This document shows positions 17,484 through 25,968 of a DNA stretch of 64,000 nt, one piece after another; the first letter of the stretch is position 1, and each line of letters starts with the position of its first letter. The notes below the pieces were generated by a model. It was not told the origin of the DNA, did no database searches, and saw only the letters and a list, made by a program, of their open reading frames with translations. This DNA is from Paenibacillus uliginis N3/975. GTDB taxonomy: Bacteria > Bacillota > Bacilli > Paenibacillales > Paenibacillaceae. A program made the translations under genes and the position numbers. The stretch spans positions 6,105,948 through 6,169,947 of the forward strand of contig NZ_LT840184.1 of NCBI RefSeq assembly GCF_900177425.1, given 5' to 3'.

Positions 17484-17906
17484 CTACCGGGCCTGGAGGA
17501 AACTTTCATTCTCACCCGGAGGGTCAACGATAGCGATAGAACTTGGAACATGGGCCAGTCTCGTCAACGAAATATTAACGAATTGCCCTTGTTCAAGCTT
17601 ATGAAGCACTTCAGGCACGAAAACTCTGTACTTCTTCAGATTCCCGTCATTTCTGCTTACATGGATCGTTCTTCCTTGTTTATGGACGATTTGTCCATGA
17701 ATTTGTCTCGTTGCGGATGTTACTAGATCCGTAATGATGATCACTACAAATCCCGCGAAACATAATATGGTCACAAAATATAAAAAACCGAATCCTGAAG
17801 GTTCGAAGCGAGCATGATGCATAGCAAATAAGCCTACCGAAAGAAATAAAAGAATGATGTTTGAACAGAGATGTAAGATCAACCACTTGTTAACGTTTAG
17901 ATCCAT
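17484..17906 (-). CDS. Small membrane protein, unknown
   Basis: About 140 aa with two membrane segments (about 8-27 and 38-62) and a cytoplasmic-looking C-terminal domain containing GQIVHKQGRTIHVSR. The start at 17906 is favoured because AAGGAG lies at good spacing. An upstream in-frame ATG at 17963 would overlap the neighbouring gene, and a nearer ATG at the ribosome site is out of frame and stops after 7 codons. Middle gene of the cluster. Confidence 0.72.
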   Translation of the reverse strand: MDLNVNKWLILHLCSNIILLFLSVGLFAMHHARFEPSGFGFLYFVTILCFAGFVVIIITDLVTSATRQIHGQIVHKQGRTIHVSRNDGNLKKYRVFVPEVLHKLEQGQFVNISLTRLAHVPSSIAIVDPPGENESFLQAR

Positions 17907-17919
17907 TATCCATTTCTCC

Positions 17920-18567
17920 TTATTCAAACCTTTTCTTGACCCCATCTTTTTCGATTTCCACACCGACGCTGTTCCTCCATCCTCCAGCGCTAGATATATC
18001 TCTGTTCATTATCTTTCCATAAAAAACCATCGACCGATTACTCTGGTTATGAGGGACTAGTGAAATCGTCTGGGGTTCAATTTCAAACTGCATAAACCCG
18101 TCATCCAACAGTGGACGAATCGTGATGCTATGCTCTTTACCGTAATTGTACAGGTTAAGCTGGCACTTTATTTTGACTGTTTTATCTTCCGTTTCGTAAT
18201 TACACTGACTGTCTTTTTTAGAAAAAGCTACAGAAGATACACCAGTTGAATTGAATTTGGTTAAAAAGAAAAGATTCTCTGTTATGAACGGAAAGATCAT
18301 TATAAACGCGACACAGCCGATAATAAGCCGACTCATGATTTTAGGATAGCGAGATTGATAAATTCTCGACGCTCCGACAACACCAAAGATCAACAGTAGA
18401 AAACCGAATAAAACCGGCAGGTGCAGGCCCCTACTTTTCCCATCTGTCCAAGGAGAAATCCCAATCCATCTAAATAGATCATCGCCAAACGAATAACCCA
18501 AATGATGAAAGGACAGCAGCAGAAGCCCCAGTACAACAGCTGAGATATATATGATCTTGATCTTCAG
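17920..18567 (-). CDS. Membrane protein, unknown; probable CTG start
   Basis: Up to 215 aa with about three N-terminal membrane segments followed by an extracellular beta-rich domain (about 105-210) holding two Cys (QCNYET, KIKCQLN) that may form a disulfide. The first ATG/GTG/TTG candidate is a TTG at 18501 with no ribosome site. A CTG at 18567 sits 8-9 bases after GGAGGGG and adds a hydrophobic helix (KIIYISAVVLGLLLL), so I prefer it. First gene of the three-gene cluster. Confidence 0.68.
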   Translation of the reverse strand: MKIKIIYISAVVLGLLLLSFHHLGYSFGDDLFRWIGISPWTDGKSRGLHLPVLFGFLLLIFGVVGASRIYQSRYPKIMSRLIIGCVAFIMIFPFITENLFFLTKFNSTGVSSVAFSKKDSQCNYETEDKTVKIKCQLNLYNYGKEHSITIRPLLDDGFMQFEIEPQTISLVPHNQSNRSMVFYGKIMNRDISSAGGWRNSVGVEIEKDGVKKRFE

Positions 18568-18675
18568 TTTATCATCCCCTCCGCCCTTACTCTTCCATAT
18601 TGTAACAAATAAAACAATTTAGATGTCCACAATATTGAAATTTCCAAGAAAGATATATTCGGGATTGGTTACTTA

Positions 18676-19767
18676 TCACGTGATGGCATGATCTGTTCCG
18701 CTTTTCTGTTCATGAAGCAACCGCTGCTTGCGTCCAAACAGGCACACGAGCACATGTACAAAGACACAAGCATCCATAAGGAACAGCCCAACAAGATACA
18801 TAGGCCCTAAGATGCCTGGAAAATACAAATTCATAAACAGTACATGTACGCCACCGAATACTAGATAAAGTAGCCCGTTCCGTATTCCGATTTCACGCAA
18901 ACTTAAATGCTCTCCTGCACCAGTTATACGAATACGGACAAGCGCTTTACCAAGGGTTCGGCCCCCGTTCAGGTAAGGAATAAGAACGAAATATACGGAT
19001 GTTGCAAGAAAATATGCCCCCGGAACATTCAACACGCCCAGCAGAAGTACAACAGGAACCAGTACTATCCAGTCCACCATAAATGCAATCGCCCGGCGTG
19101 TATAGCTGACGCGCTTTTGCGAGAGATCTACTTCCTGGTCCAACCGCGGCAGATGCGAAGAAGCCCAGCGAGCCATTACAAAGCCGATCATGCCGCCGAG
19201 TGTGTTCAAAAACAGATCATCCACATCAAACAACCGGTAAGGGTAATCATAAAAGCCGTAGATCCCGGTCACCTGCGTTACTTCAAAAAACAATGATAAC
19301 CCCAAGGAAGCTACCAGACACGTCAACCAGCTCTTCCGCAAATAGTAACGCATAAACATGCCGAACGGCACGACCAGCGCAATATTAAAAACCACCTGTA
19401 AAAAAGCTCTTTCCTTTATTAGCCGAACATACGTGGATGGATCAGACCATACAACCCGTGTCTCCGCCATAATATCTTGAATAAAGTTGAAAGGAATCAA
19501 CTGCGCACAAGACGACATAGGCGCGTTGTGTCTTGAAGCCGGCATAGGCAAAATAACAAGATACAGTGCGTTCATCAGATAAAGTAAAAACAAGTACAAC
19601 AGAACTCCACGAAATTTATTAAAATAACCGTGCTTCCGGTACTGCAGCACAAGGATTGGAATGGCACACAGCATAGCAGCTATAGGAAAGGTCAAAAACG
19701 CATACGATATCGGAAACAAATAATAATCCAGCACGTTGATCACCCGCCCCCACTTTTTGATATACAT
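18676..19767 (-). CDS. VanZ-like / RDD fusion membrane protein
   Basis: A 363-aa multispanning protein made of two known modules. Residues 15-205 form a VanZ-like domain (motif around LIPFNFIQDI and the late FDVDDLFLNTLGGMIG). Residues 225-350 form an RDD domain (YTRRAIAFMVDWIV and GGRTLGKALVRIRI). VanZ confers low-level teicoplanin resistance in Enterococcus; the role of the fused form is not established. A GTG 24 bases downstream is an alternative start with a better GGGGG ribosome site. Confidence 0.87.
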   Translation of the reverse strand: MYIKKWGRVINVLDYYLFPISYAFLTFPIAAMLCAIPILVLQYRKHGYFNKFRGVLLYLFLLYLMNALYLVILPMPASRHNAPMSSCAQLIPFNFIQDIMAETRVVWSDPSTYVRLIKERAFLQVVFNIALVVPFGMFMRYYLRKSWLTCLVASLGLSLFFEVTQVTGIYGFYDYPYRLFDVDDLFLNTLGGMIGFVMARWASSHLPRLDQEVDLSQKRVSYTRRAIAFMVDWIVLVPVVLLLGVLNVPGAYFLATSVYFVLIPYLNGGRTLGKALVRIRITGAGEHLSLREIGIRNGLLYLVFGGVHVLFMNLYFPGILGPMYLVGLFLMDACVFVHVLVCLFGRKQRLLHEQKSGTDHAIT

Positions 19768-19858
19768 TTATTGTAGACCCCGAAGGTTAAAAGAAGAGGA
19801 GTCCCAGTTTAAAAAAAGTTTAAAAATTCCCTAAGCAAGTAGGTGGCAGCGGCCGTAC

Positions 19859-19888
19859 ACAACAAAGAACCCACGCATATGCGCAGGT
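19859..19888 (-). terminator. Terminator of ECF sigma/anti-sigma operon 1
   Basis: ACCTGCGCAT and ATGCGTGGGT (19869-19888, minus sense) pair through two G-U pairs, followed on minus by TCTTTGTTGTG. Confidence 0.6.
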
Positions 19889-19906
19889 CCCAGGGTAAGC
19901 TTAACA

Positions 19907-20881
19907 TTAGCGAATGGATTCCGCAATTTTTATGATCTCACTAGTTGAAATGGCTTCTTTTCCGTGTATTCCGTAAAAAACATGGTTATATTCCCAGTCC
20001 AGATTTCTGTCACCCGTTAAAATCGCATCGATTCCATTAACCTGTACTTGTTCCATCTCCTCGAATGTTCCAATTTCATAGGCATTTTCTTTTATCCCTA
20101 ACATTTGACTTATAGTAAATGATTTTCCTGAATGCTGATTCGTAAACGAAATGAAGAGATATTGATCAATAACGTTTCCTTGTTCATCTGTGATAAATTT
20201 TGCTTGATCAAATGTATATCCTTCAGGTAAGTAACTAGGCAGAATAACATCAAAGCCAGCATACTTATTTAGTTCGCCCGAATCCGTAACAACAAAGTAT
20301 TGATCATCTTCACGATTCAGCTTTGCCTTTTCGGATTCAGTTATGATTTCATTATCTTCTGAAATTCCTGCGATTTTCTCCCCGTCTGCTGTATACATCT
20401 CATGTTGATTATTTGTAAGGACTTCGATAATATGGCCATTCTTATCATATAGTTTGCCTTTTAACTCTTCGGGAACAGCTATCATCTCAGGGCTTTCGCT
20501 TTGTGTCCCTCGCAATTGCCCCGCCGAAAAGGTCTGGATAATCCTGTTCACGATCGTTTCAGCGAATGAGGGCTGTACCAGAGTAATTGTACCAAAGAAA
20601 AGAATACTGATTGAAGTGGCGATTAAAGTGAATTTTTTTATTTTATTACTTTTTCTCATGTTATACCCGCCTTTATTGGGTTCCATCCTTCTTAAGGATT
20701 GCCTGAGCACTGCTTCTTTGTCACTATGCTGACTGAAGTCTTGATTAGCCAACTTTTTGCCTAACCTCAACATTTCTTTATATTCGTCAGAGGCGATTGA
20801 ATTAGAATGCTTATCTCTATTTAAGTAGTCATCCATATCGTTAAGAAATTGATCTTCCTGCTGTTTTCTATCCATTTTCAT
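19907..20881 (-). CDS. Anti-sigma factor-like membrane protein (DUF4367 type)
   Basis: A 324-aa protein with a charged cytoplasmic N-terminus (1-80), one membrane helix (about 86-105, IATSISILFFGTITLV) and a large extracellular part. The extracellular part ends in a DUF4367-like domain (GFDVILPSYLPEGYTFDQAK). It overlaps the upstream ECF sigma gene by 4 bases, the usual arrangement for an anti-sigma factor that holds its sigma at the membrane. The signal sensed is unknown. Confidence 0.83.
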   Translation of the reverse strand: MKMDRKQQEDQFLNDMDDYLNRDKHSNSIASDEYKEMLRLGKKLANQDFSQHSDKEAVLRQSLRRMEPNKGGYNMRKSNKIKKFTLIATSISILFFGTITLVQPSFAETIVNRIIQTFSAGQLRGTQSESPEMIAVPEELKGKLYDKNGHIIEVLTNNQHEMYTADGEKIAGISEDNEIITESEKAKLNREDDQYFVVTDSGELNKYAGFDVILPSYLPEGYTFDQAKFITDEQGNVIDQYLFISFTNQHSGKSFTISQMLGIKENAYEIGTFEEMEQVQVNGIDAILTGDRNLDWEYNHVFYGIHGKEAISTSEIIKIAESIR

Positions 20882-21441
20882 TCCTCCTCCATCTCTTTTT
20901 TTAACTTTTTCATCGTCCGATAAAGGATCACCCCGACGTTGCTTTCACTTATGCCCATAATTTCGGCAATATCTTTATTTTTTAAATCTGCTCCGAACTT
21001 CAGGGCAACCAAATTCCGTTCCCTCATACTCAACACGAGTAGAGCTTTTGCCAGCTTGTTATTCGTATCCGTAATTTCAATGAGCTGTTCGGGATTTTTT
21101 TCTTTCGATACCAATGATTTAATGGCATCTAGGGAAAAAAGCTTTTGTTTTTTCAAGCTTCTAAAATGGTCGTTTACCACATTTCGAACAATAGCAAACA
21201 ACCATACTTCAAAAGGGGATTTCTCCTTCGAGTAAGTATCGAGTCTTAACATAATTTTATTAAAAACCTGACTGGTCAAATCTTCGGATGTGTGATGGCA
21301 ATGTATTCGATAATAAATATAGTTGTAGACCCTTTTGTAATAGCTCTCGAATATAGCCGTAAGTTCCAGTTCCTGCTCTTTGCATACAGCTTCGGTTTTT
21401 TCATTTTCCTGAAATGGATAGACTAAGGCGTGCTGTTTCAC
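20878..21441 (-). CDS. ECF RNA polymerase sigma factor 1
   Basis: A 187-aa sigma factor. Region 2: IFESYYKRVYNYIYYRI and PFEVWLFAIVRNVVNDHFR (promoter melting and -10 recognition). Region 4: RERNLVALKFGADLKNKDIA and ISESNVGVILYRTMKKLK (-35 recognition). The start is a GTG with GGAGGGG upstream. It is translationally coupled to its anti-sigma gene. The region upstream probably holds its own target promoter. Confidence 0.93.
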   Translation of the reverse strand: MKQHALVYPFQENEKTEAVCKEQELELTAIFESYYKRVYNYIYYRIHCHHTSEDLTSQVFNKIMLRLDTYSKEKSPFEVWLFAIVRNVVNDHFRSLKKQKLFSLDAIKSLVSKEKNPEQLIEITDTNNKLAKALLVLSMRERNLVALKFGADLKNKDIAEIMGISESNVGVILYRTMKKLKKEMEEE

Positions 21442-21628
21442 TTGTTGTTCACCCCTCCTTCCTCGATTTACTTAGCTAAGTAATCTCACATGTTAATACG
21501 GAGGATTTCCTATACCATTACACTGTAAATGTTTTTATTTACACCGTATCGAAAAAATGTTCCGTTGCGGCCTTTTTATTTCATATCAACATTGATTCTT
21601 GTACTGTTTGTAATCGTGACAATAGAAA

Positions 21629-21676
21629 AACTGCACCTCCAATGGTTAGATGGTGTCTAACAATTGGGGTGCAGTT
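21629..21676 (-). terminator. Long hairpin serving as terminator of the esterase-like gene; IS-end-like
   Basis: AACTGCACC...CAAT...GTTAG pairs with CTAAC...ATTG...GGTGCAGTT in a roughly 20-bp stem with few mismatches. On minus it is followed by TTTTTCTATTG, so it can terminate the gene ending at 21731. The plus-strand right half, GTGTCTAACAATTGGGG, resembles sequences found after IS3-family transposase genes, so it may be an IS relic. Confidence 0.65.
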
Positions 21677-21730
21677 CACACAGCAGTGGTTCTAGTTTGT
21701 TCTATAAGCGAATTTATAAAATTATAATAG

Positions 21731-23167
21731 CTATTCCACAGACTTTGAAGAAGTCGATCTCATATACAACGGAGGTTTCACGTCATCAATAAGCAGAATA
21801 CCGTCATATTGGTCACGGGCAACCAGACTTTCTGGAATCATGCCCCAGCTGTAGGTGTAACGCGGTTCGAACATCCATGAATTTCCCCGCTCATTAGTAC
21901 GGTAACGCAAATCAATGAAGGTGTAAGGTGAGCCGCTTGCAGACAGGATCGACTCAACCGATCCGGACGCCAGTGGGAGAACGTCATGCGGATTACCCAT
22001 GTTGTCTGCGGTTTCGCCGCTTGCAGGGTACAATCCAAGCACGTAGCTGTATTTTTTCATATCATCAGGAAGCATTTCGCCCATTAACTTAACAGGATAT
22101 GGTGAACCCATCACTTCACTTTGCGCTTTACGGATATGATCATTGTGAGCCCATACGATAAATTTCTCTGTCGGATAGACGTCGGTTGCAAGCCACATCA
22201 GATTATCCAGCATCGCCTTATCTCGCAATTCCATTGACTTAAGGAACCAGGTGTATTCACCCTCTCCCATACCAATATTCGATTTAATGGATATTTCCAC
22301 GTATTCCTTGGCAACGGATATCCGATCATTTAGACTTCTCTCCAGAAGAACTGGCAGCTTATCATTGGTAGGGTACAGCTCTTTCAGGAGGGCTTGGCTC
22401 GATTCCGATCCCGTAGCTTTCAGAACATCCTTGTATACTTGGATCAACTGGGCCTTCTCTTTCTGGTAAGCTTTAAGATCCGTTCCGGCGGAATATTCGG
22501 ATAGCTTCTCCTCTGCCTCTTGCAGGCGCTGGGCCAATTTATCGTCTTTCAGCCAATCCCCGTCCAGAAGGGGAAATTGCAATTGCATATCAAAGCCGGT
22601 AAGCGCCAGCGGCTGTTCTGATTTTTGGGTTGTTTTTATGTATTCGAATAACGGCATTGTCTCTTGCGCCCACCATACACCAAAGATGGAATCCTTCATC
22701 GTCTGTTCAGCGCTCTGGGTGCCCGATTTACCATAAGCTAGTGAAGCATTGCCCAGACCACTTTCAAAAGCAAGCACATTGTATCCCATCTCCTGGTGCA
22801 GGAACTGGATTAGACGTGTCTTCGCCAAATTGAATTCCCTCACACCATGGGAGCTTTCCCCGAGAAAAACTATTCGCTTATCATGCAGCAAAGGCTTTAG
22901 CATGTCCAAGTCCTTGAACTGTCCTGCTCCTCCCTTGCTGTCAGCCGGCTGGATGGACTCCAGCTTGTACGCATGATCCTTGGTCCAAGACTCCCATTCG
23001 GCAATGGCTTCATTAGATGTACGGACTTCCGTGACCTTGCCTTGAACGGCTTCTGCAGCAGCATATGCGCTGTTGCCTGTGAACACCGTACTTCCAATAA
23101 CCGAAGCCGTTAGTATAAATGCGGTTAACATATGTTTTTTTGTCTTGTTTTTTAACATGTGTGTCAT
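21731..23167 (-). CDS. Secreted erythromycin-esterase-like protein
   Basis: A 478-aa secreted protein: signal peptide about 1-36 (ending NSAYAAA), then an erythromycin esterase/EreA-like fold. Family residues are visible: FLGESSHGVREF, AFESGLG, GFDMQ and WAHNDHI, where Glu and His form the catalytic site. It resembles B. subtilis YbfO in being exported, which makes a macrolide-resistance role doubtful; the natural substrate is not known. It is a single gene followed by a strong hairpin. Confidence 0.88.
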   Translation of the reverse strand: MTHMLKNKTKKHMLTAFILTASVIGSTVFTGNSAYAAAEAVQGKVTEVRTSNEAIAEWESWTKDHAYKLESIQPADSKGGAGQFKDLDMLKPLLHDKRIVFLGESSHGVREFNLAKTRLIQFLHQEMGYNVLAFESGLGNASLAYGKSGTQSAEQTMKDSIFGVWWAQETMPLFEYIKTTQKSEQPLALTGFDMQLQFPLLDGDWLKDDKLAQRLQEAEEKLSEYSAGTDLKAYQKEKAQLIQVYKDVLKATGSESSQALLKELYPTNDKLPVLLERSLNDRISVAKEYVEISIKSNIGMGEGEYTWFLKSMELRDKAMLDNLMWLATDVYPTEKFIVWAHNDHIRKAQSEVMGSPYPVKLMGEMLPDDMKKYSYVLGLYPASGETADNMGNPHDVLPLASGSVESILSASGSPYTFIDLRYRTNERGNSWMFEPRYTYSWGMIPESLVARDQYDGILLIDDVKPPLYMRSTSSKSVE

Positions 23168-23200
23168 TCATCCCCTCAATAATTGATCCTGGTCAAGCTA

Positions 23201-23398
23201 TTAATCCTCTTCCCAAAACAAATCGTCTAACGTCCTGGACAGCGCCTTACATATAGCAACACATAAACTCAGTGACGGATTGTACTTGCCTAATTCAATT
23301 AATCCAATCGTCTGCCTTGAGACGCCAACAAGATGTGCCAAGTCTTCCTGGGAAAGGTCTTTCTCCACCCGGGCTATCTTCAATTTCATATTTTTCAT
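23201..23398 (-). CDS. XRE-family DNA-binding regulator
   Basis: A 65-aa protein that is almost entirely a Cro/CI helix-turn-helix (LSQEDLAHLVGVSRQTIGLI), of the short type with DDLFWEE at its end. Such proteins normally repress their own operon. The gene follows a membrane-protein gene by 22 bases, a pairing seen often in Firmicutes. A palindrome overlapping the operon promoter (24003-24020) is the likely operator. Confidence 0.92.
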   Translation of the reverse strand: MKNMKLKIARVEKDLSQEDLAHLVGVSRQTIGLIELGKYNPSLSLCVAICKALSRTLDDLFWEED

Positions 23399-23420
23399 GC
23401 GATATTACCCGTTCCCTCCC

Positions 23421-23930
23421 TTAAGAATCGAACTGGTCTTTCTGAGATATCTTCTGACTCGTTCTGTTGGCGAGTTGGTGAACAATCAACATACCTCCAG
23501 CAAAGAGCGGAATATTGATTACCAGCGATACAAGAGTGACAAGGAAGAAATACCATAATCCCGTTGTCCAAGTACCATCTCCATACAAGACCGCACTTCG
23601 AATACCGAAAAACAATGCCAAAAAGCCACCGATTCCTATACCCCAGAGTGTATTTTGAATGTTAAAAGAGACCTTACTTCTGCTGTCATGTACCTCAATC
23701 TCGTCTGAATAAATGCCCAGTAACACGCTCCGGATGCCAAAATACAGTCCCCCCGCTATAACAATGACCAATTCTAGCAGAGAAGATTTCCAGTCGCTTA
23801 GCATAAAACTTTTCACGACAACTGATATTGTACAGATGCTCATGATCAGTATGTAAACCTCTTTGTAAATCTTGTTCTTCATATTGACGATGCGCTCGTC
23901 TTCAACTCTGTTTCTATTGAACCATTTCAT
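23421..23930 (-). CDS. Four-helix membrane protein paired with XRE regulator (DUF6773-like)
   Basis: A 169-aa protein with four predicted membrane segments (about 25-45, 52-70, 93-112, 124-147) and charged ends. It looks like the DUF6773 family, which is usually encoded next to a short XRE regulator, as here. GGGAGG precedes the ATG. Its function is unknown; the pair may be a membrane sensor and repressor. Confidence 0.8.
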   Translation of the reverse strand: MKWFNRNRVEDERIVNMKNKIYKEVYILIMSICTISVVVKSFMLSDWKSSLLELVIVIAGGLYFGIRSVLLGIYSDEIEVHDSRSKVSFNIQNTLWGIGIGGFLALFFGIRSAVLYGDGTWTTGLWYFFLVTLVSLVINIPLFAGGMLIVHQLANRTSQKISQKDQFDS

Positions 23931-23979
23931 GATCAGGTTCCTCCCGCAAGATAGCTGGTTAACATTTCCTAATAAGCCT

Positions 23980-24020
23980 ATTATACTGAATATACGTCAT
24001 AATGCAATATATATATTGCA
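23980..24020 (-). promoter_or_regulatory. Promoter and palindromic operator of the XRE operon
   Basis: On minus, TTGCAT (24007-24002) and TATAAT (23985-23980) are spaced by 16 bases. A perfect 18-bp palindrome, TGCAATATATATATTGCA (24003-24020), covers the -35 element, a typical repressor position for the downstream XRE protein. Confidence 0.65.
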
Positions 24021-24056
24021 AAAAGGTGAGTATATTATGTTTTCACAAAAAAATAT

Positions 24057-24079
24057 AAGCCCGGCAACATGCCGAGCTT
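24057..24079 (-). terminator. Terminator of the YcxB-like gene
   Basis: AAGCTCGGCA and TGCCGGGCTT (minus sense) form a 10-bp stem with a short loop, followed by ATATTTTTTTG. Confidence 0.85.
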
Positions 24080-24102
24080 TCAATTATATCTATTTTTGAA
24101 AG

Positions 24103-24603
24103 TCATATGAATTGCTTGTTGGCATACTGCTGCACATTCTGTATAAACTCCGCTTCCTCTGCCTGATCAGCGAAAGATCTTCTAGGGACGATCGTGGCCT
24201 GAAGATTGTTTACAAAAATATAAATATTCTCCTTATCCTGTCTCAACTCATGAATTCCGTCCCAAAAGCATTTTGACTGACTTCGAGCCGTAGAATCAAA
24301 CAGCCCCGCACCATTGATCTCAATCAGATGTTCGCCTAAAATTCCATCGTGGGCCTTCACTAATTTCATCGTTCTGCCCTTGATTCTGTACAGAAATAAC
24401 ACATCCGCTAATCCTCCAATGATCACACCGGCAACAATAGCGTAGACCCAGCTGGAACCAAGCAGCTTCGAAATCACAATACAAGAAATCGGGATGCTCA
24501 GCAAACTGATGATCATGGATATTTTATACTTTGGTAAATTGAACATGACGTATTTATTAAACTTCCAAAAATCCTCTTTGGTCAGGTCTGCAACAACTTT
24601 CAT
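24103..24603 (-). CDS. YcxB-like membrane protein
   Basis: A 166-aa protein with two membrane helices (about 30-50 and 53-71) and a cytoplasmic C-terminal domain. The domain pattern GEHLIEINGAGLFDSTARS...IYIFVNNLQATIVPRRSF is that of the YcxB-like domain, whose function is not established. Single gene with its own terminator. Confidence 0.83.
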   Translation of the reverse strand: MKVVADLTKEDFWKFNKYVMFNLPKYKISMIISLLSIPISCIVISKLLGSSWVYAIVAGVIIGGLADVLFLYRIKGRTMKLVKAHDGILGEHLIEINGAGLFDSTARSQSKCFWDGIHELRQDKENIYIFVNNLQATIVPRRSFADQAEEAEFIQNVQQYANKQFI

Positions 24604-24806
24604 AGGTATGGCTTCCCTCCGATATTATTGATGTATCCTGTCTGGATACACTTTCATCAACCGCTTCTAGTATAAGCGAACTTGTGACATATGAACATTG
24701 TCGATTTTGCAGGTTATCAACCATTTTCAAAAAATATCGATCCTTGCGTGGCTTTTTCTGCTTTCCCGGTGTCTAATGATGTGTAAGCTCAAGAGGAGGT
24801 TCAACC

Positions 24807-25292
24807 ATGTCAGGAGCTCATGACAAACAACACCCTGTTATTCCGGAAATGCAGGGCAGCTACGAAAATATTGAAATCATATTTCATCAATATTAATTTA
24901 CATGGATTTTTAAGATCGCTCAAAATACGCTTAAAAATGAATACCGCAGAATATCCCGTACCCTGGAAAGTTCCTCGGATCTTACGGGTTATGAATCACG
25001 GCTGATTTCTCTTGATTTTACGAAGCATGTTGAAATTCGATTTGACATCAGTTCCGCTGTGAAAACATTAGGTCCTTTGGACAATCAGATCATTTTATTA
25101 CGTTTTTTCGTCGACTGCACCATTGCAGAAATTTCTGAAATTGTAGGTATGCGTGAAATCGCCGTGAAGAACCGGCTATATCGAACATTAGACAAATTAA
25201 AAGTTGAATTAAAAGAGACCTATTTAACGAGCTTCAGAGAAATGTGGAGAGAATTAATACGAAGTATAAACATGTTCCGTCCACAAAAATAA
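24807..25292 (+). pseudogene. Decayed ECF sigma factor with internal deletion
   Basis: An ATG at 24807 with AAGAGGAGGT upstream starts a frame that reads 29 residues, hits TAA at 24894-24896, then continues in the same frame for 132 codons. What follows the stop is clearly sigma: FTWIFKIAQNTLKNEYRRIS (region 2.3-2.4) and LDNQIILLRFFVDCTIAEIS...VKNRLYRTLDKLK (region 4). Regions 2.1-2.2, roughly 40 codons, are missing at the stop. This fits an internal deletion that joined the N-terminal tail to region 2.3 and created the stop. A protein from an internal start would hold region 4 only. Confidence 0.75.
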
Positions 25293-25882
25293 CGATTGAA
25301 ATCTATCCCGATCTTCCCACATTCCATCAAGCAGTAGGTGAACAGGACGCGCCTAACTGGTTCATGGGAACGATGGAGAACAACATCTTAAAAATCGTTT
25401 CACCGCTGAACCCGGGACCTGAGCATACGTATGAATCCATTTTAAAATCAACCGTACACTTATATGCCATGTGGCTCATCAGCGATATCAACCCGGCAGC
25501 TCCAAAATGGATGCGCCAAGGTATTGGTGGGTTTGAAGCTAAACAAATGGCAACAAGCTTCATTAAAAGCAGCATCGCAGATTTAATCCATCGGGGCGAA
25601 GTGCCGCAGTTTCATGAATTTAATAACGATTCTTGGGATTTTGAAACGATGAAAGGTTTTCAGCTGTCATACACTATCGTCGAATTCATTATTTCGGAAT
25701 ACGGGATCGAAGAGTTGAACAAACTTATTCGGAATCTGGCTGGTTTTCAGGAGATTTTCCATTGTTCAGAATCTAAGCTGTATGAGGAATGGGAAAAAAT
25801 CAGTGTAGATCAAAAGAAGCTCGGCAGTTTGCCGGGCTTCTTTTTACATGGAGCAGCTATGGATGTTACCCTTACCATATAA
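25244..25882 (+). pseudogene. Peptidase-MA-like protein, probably degenerate
   Basis: A 212-aa reading frame from a weak GTG start that overlaps the broken sigma gene by 49 bases. TFHQAVGEQDAPNWFMG, KIVSPLNPGPEHTYESIL and PKWMRQGIGGFEA look like gluzincin (peptidase MA-like) proteins found beside ECF sigma genes. The zinc motif HExxH, expected after ILKSTV, is replaced by HLYAM. The frame also reads through a strong intrinsic terminator (25814-25845), so its original stop has apparently been lost. Probably non-functional along with the sigma gene. Confidence 0.6.
25814..25845 (+). terminator. Intrinsic terminator embedded in the end of the peptidase-like frame
   Basis: AAGAAGCTCGGCA and TGCCGGGCTTCTT form a 13-bp stem with a GTT loop followed by TTT. 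It lies inside the last 25 codons of the frame ending at 25882. Confidence 0.88.
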
Positions 25883-25908
25883 GATGAGCTAAAGATTCTC
25901 AGCCTGAA

Positions 25909-25940
25909 CGTCACTACGAATGCGAATTATTCTTCCTATC
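25909..25940. repeat. Dispersed repeat copy B
   Basis: TCACTACGAATGCG followed by ATTCTTCC matches copy A (1761-1792) closely and lies 28 bases beyond the 3' end of the ECF sigma 2 operon. Confidence 0.6.
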
Positions 25941-25968
25941 GCACTTTCTTAGAATTAACACCACCATG

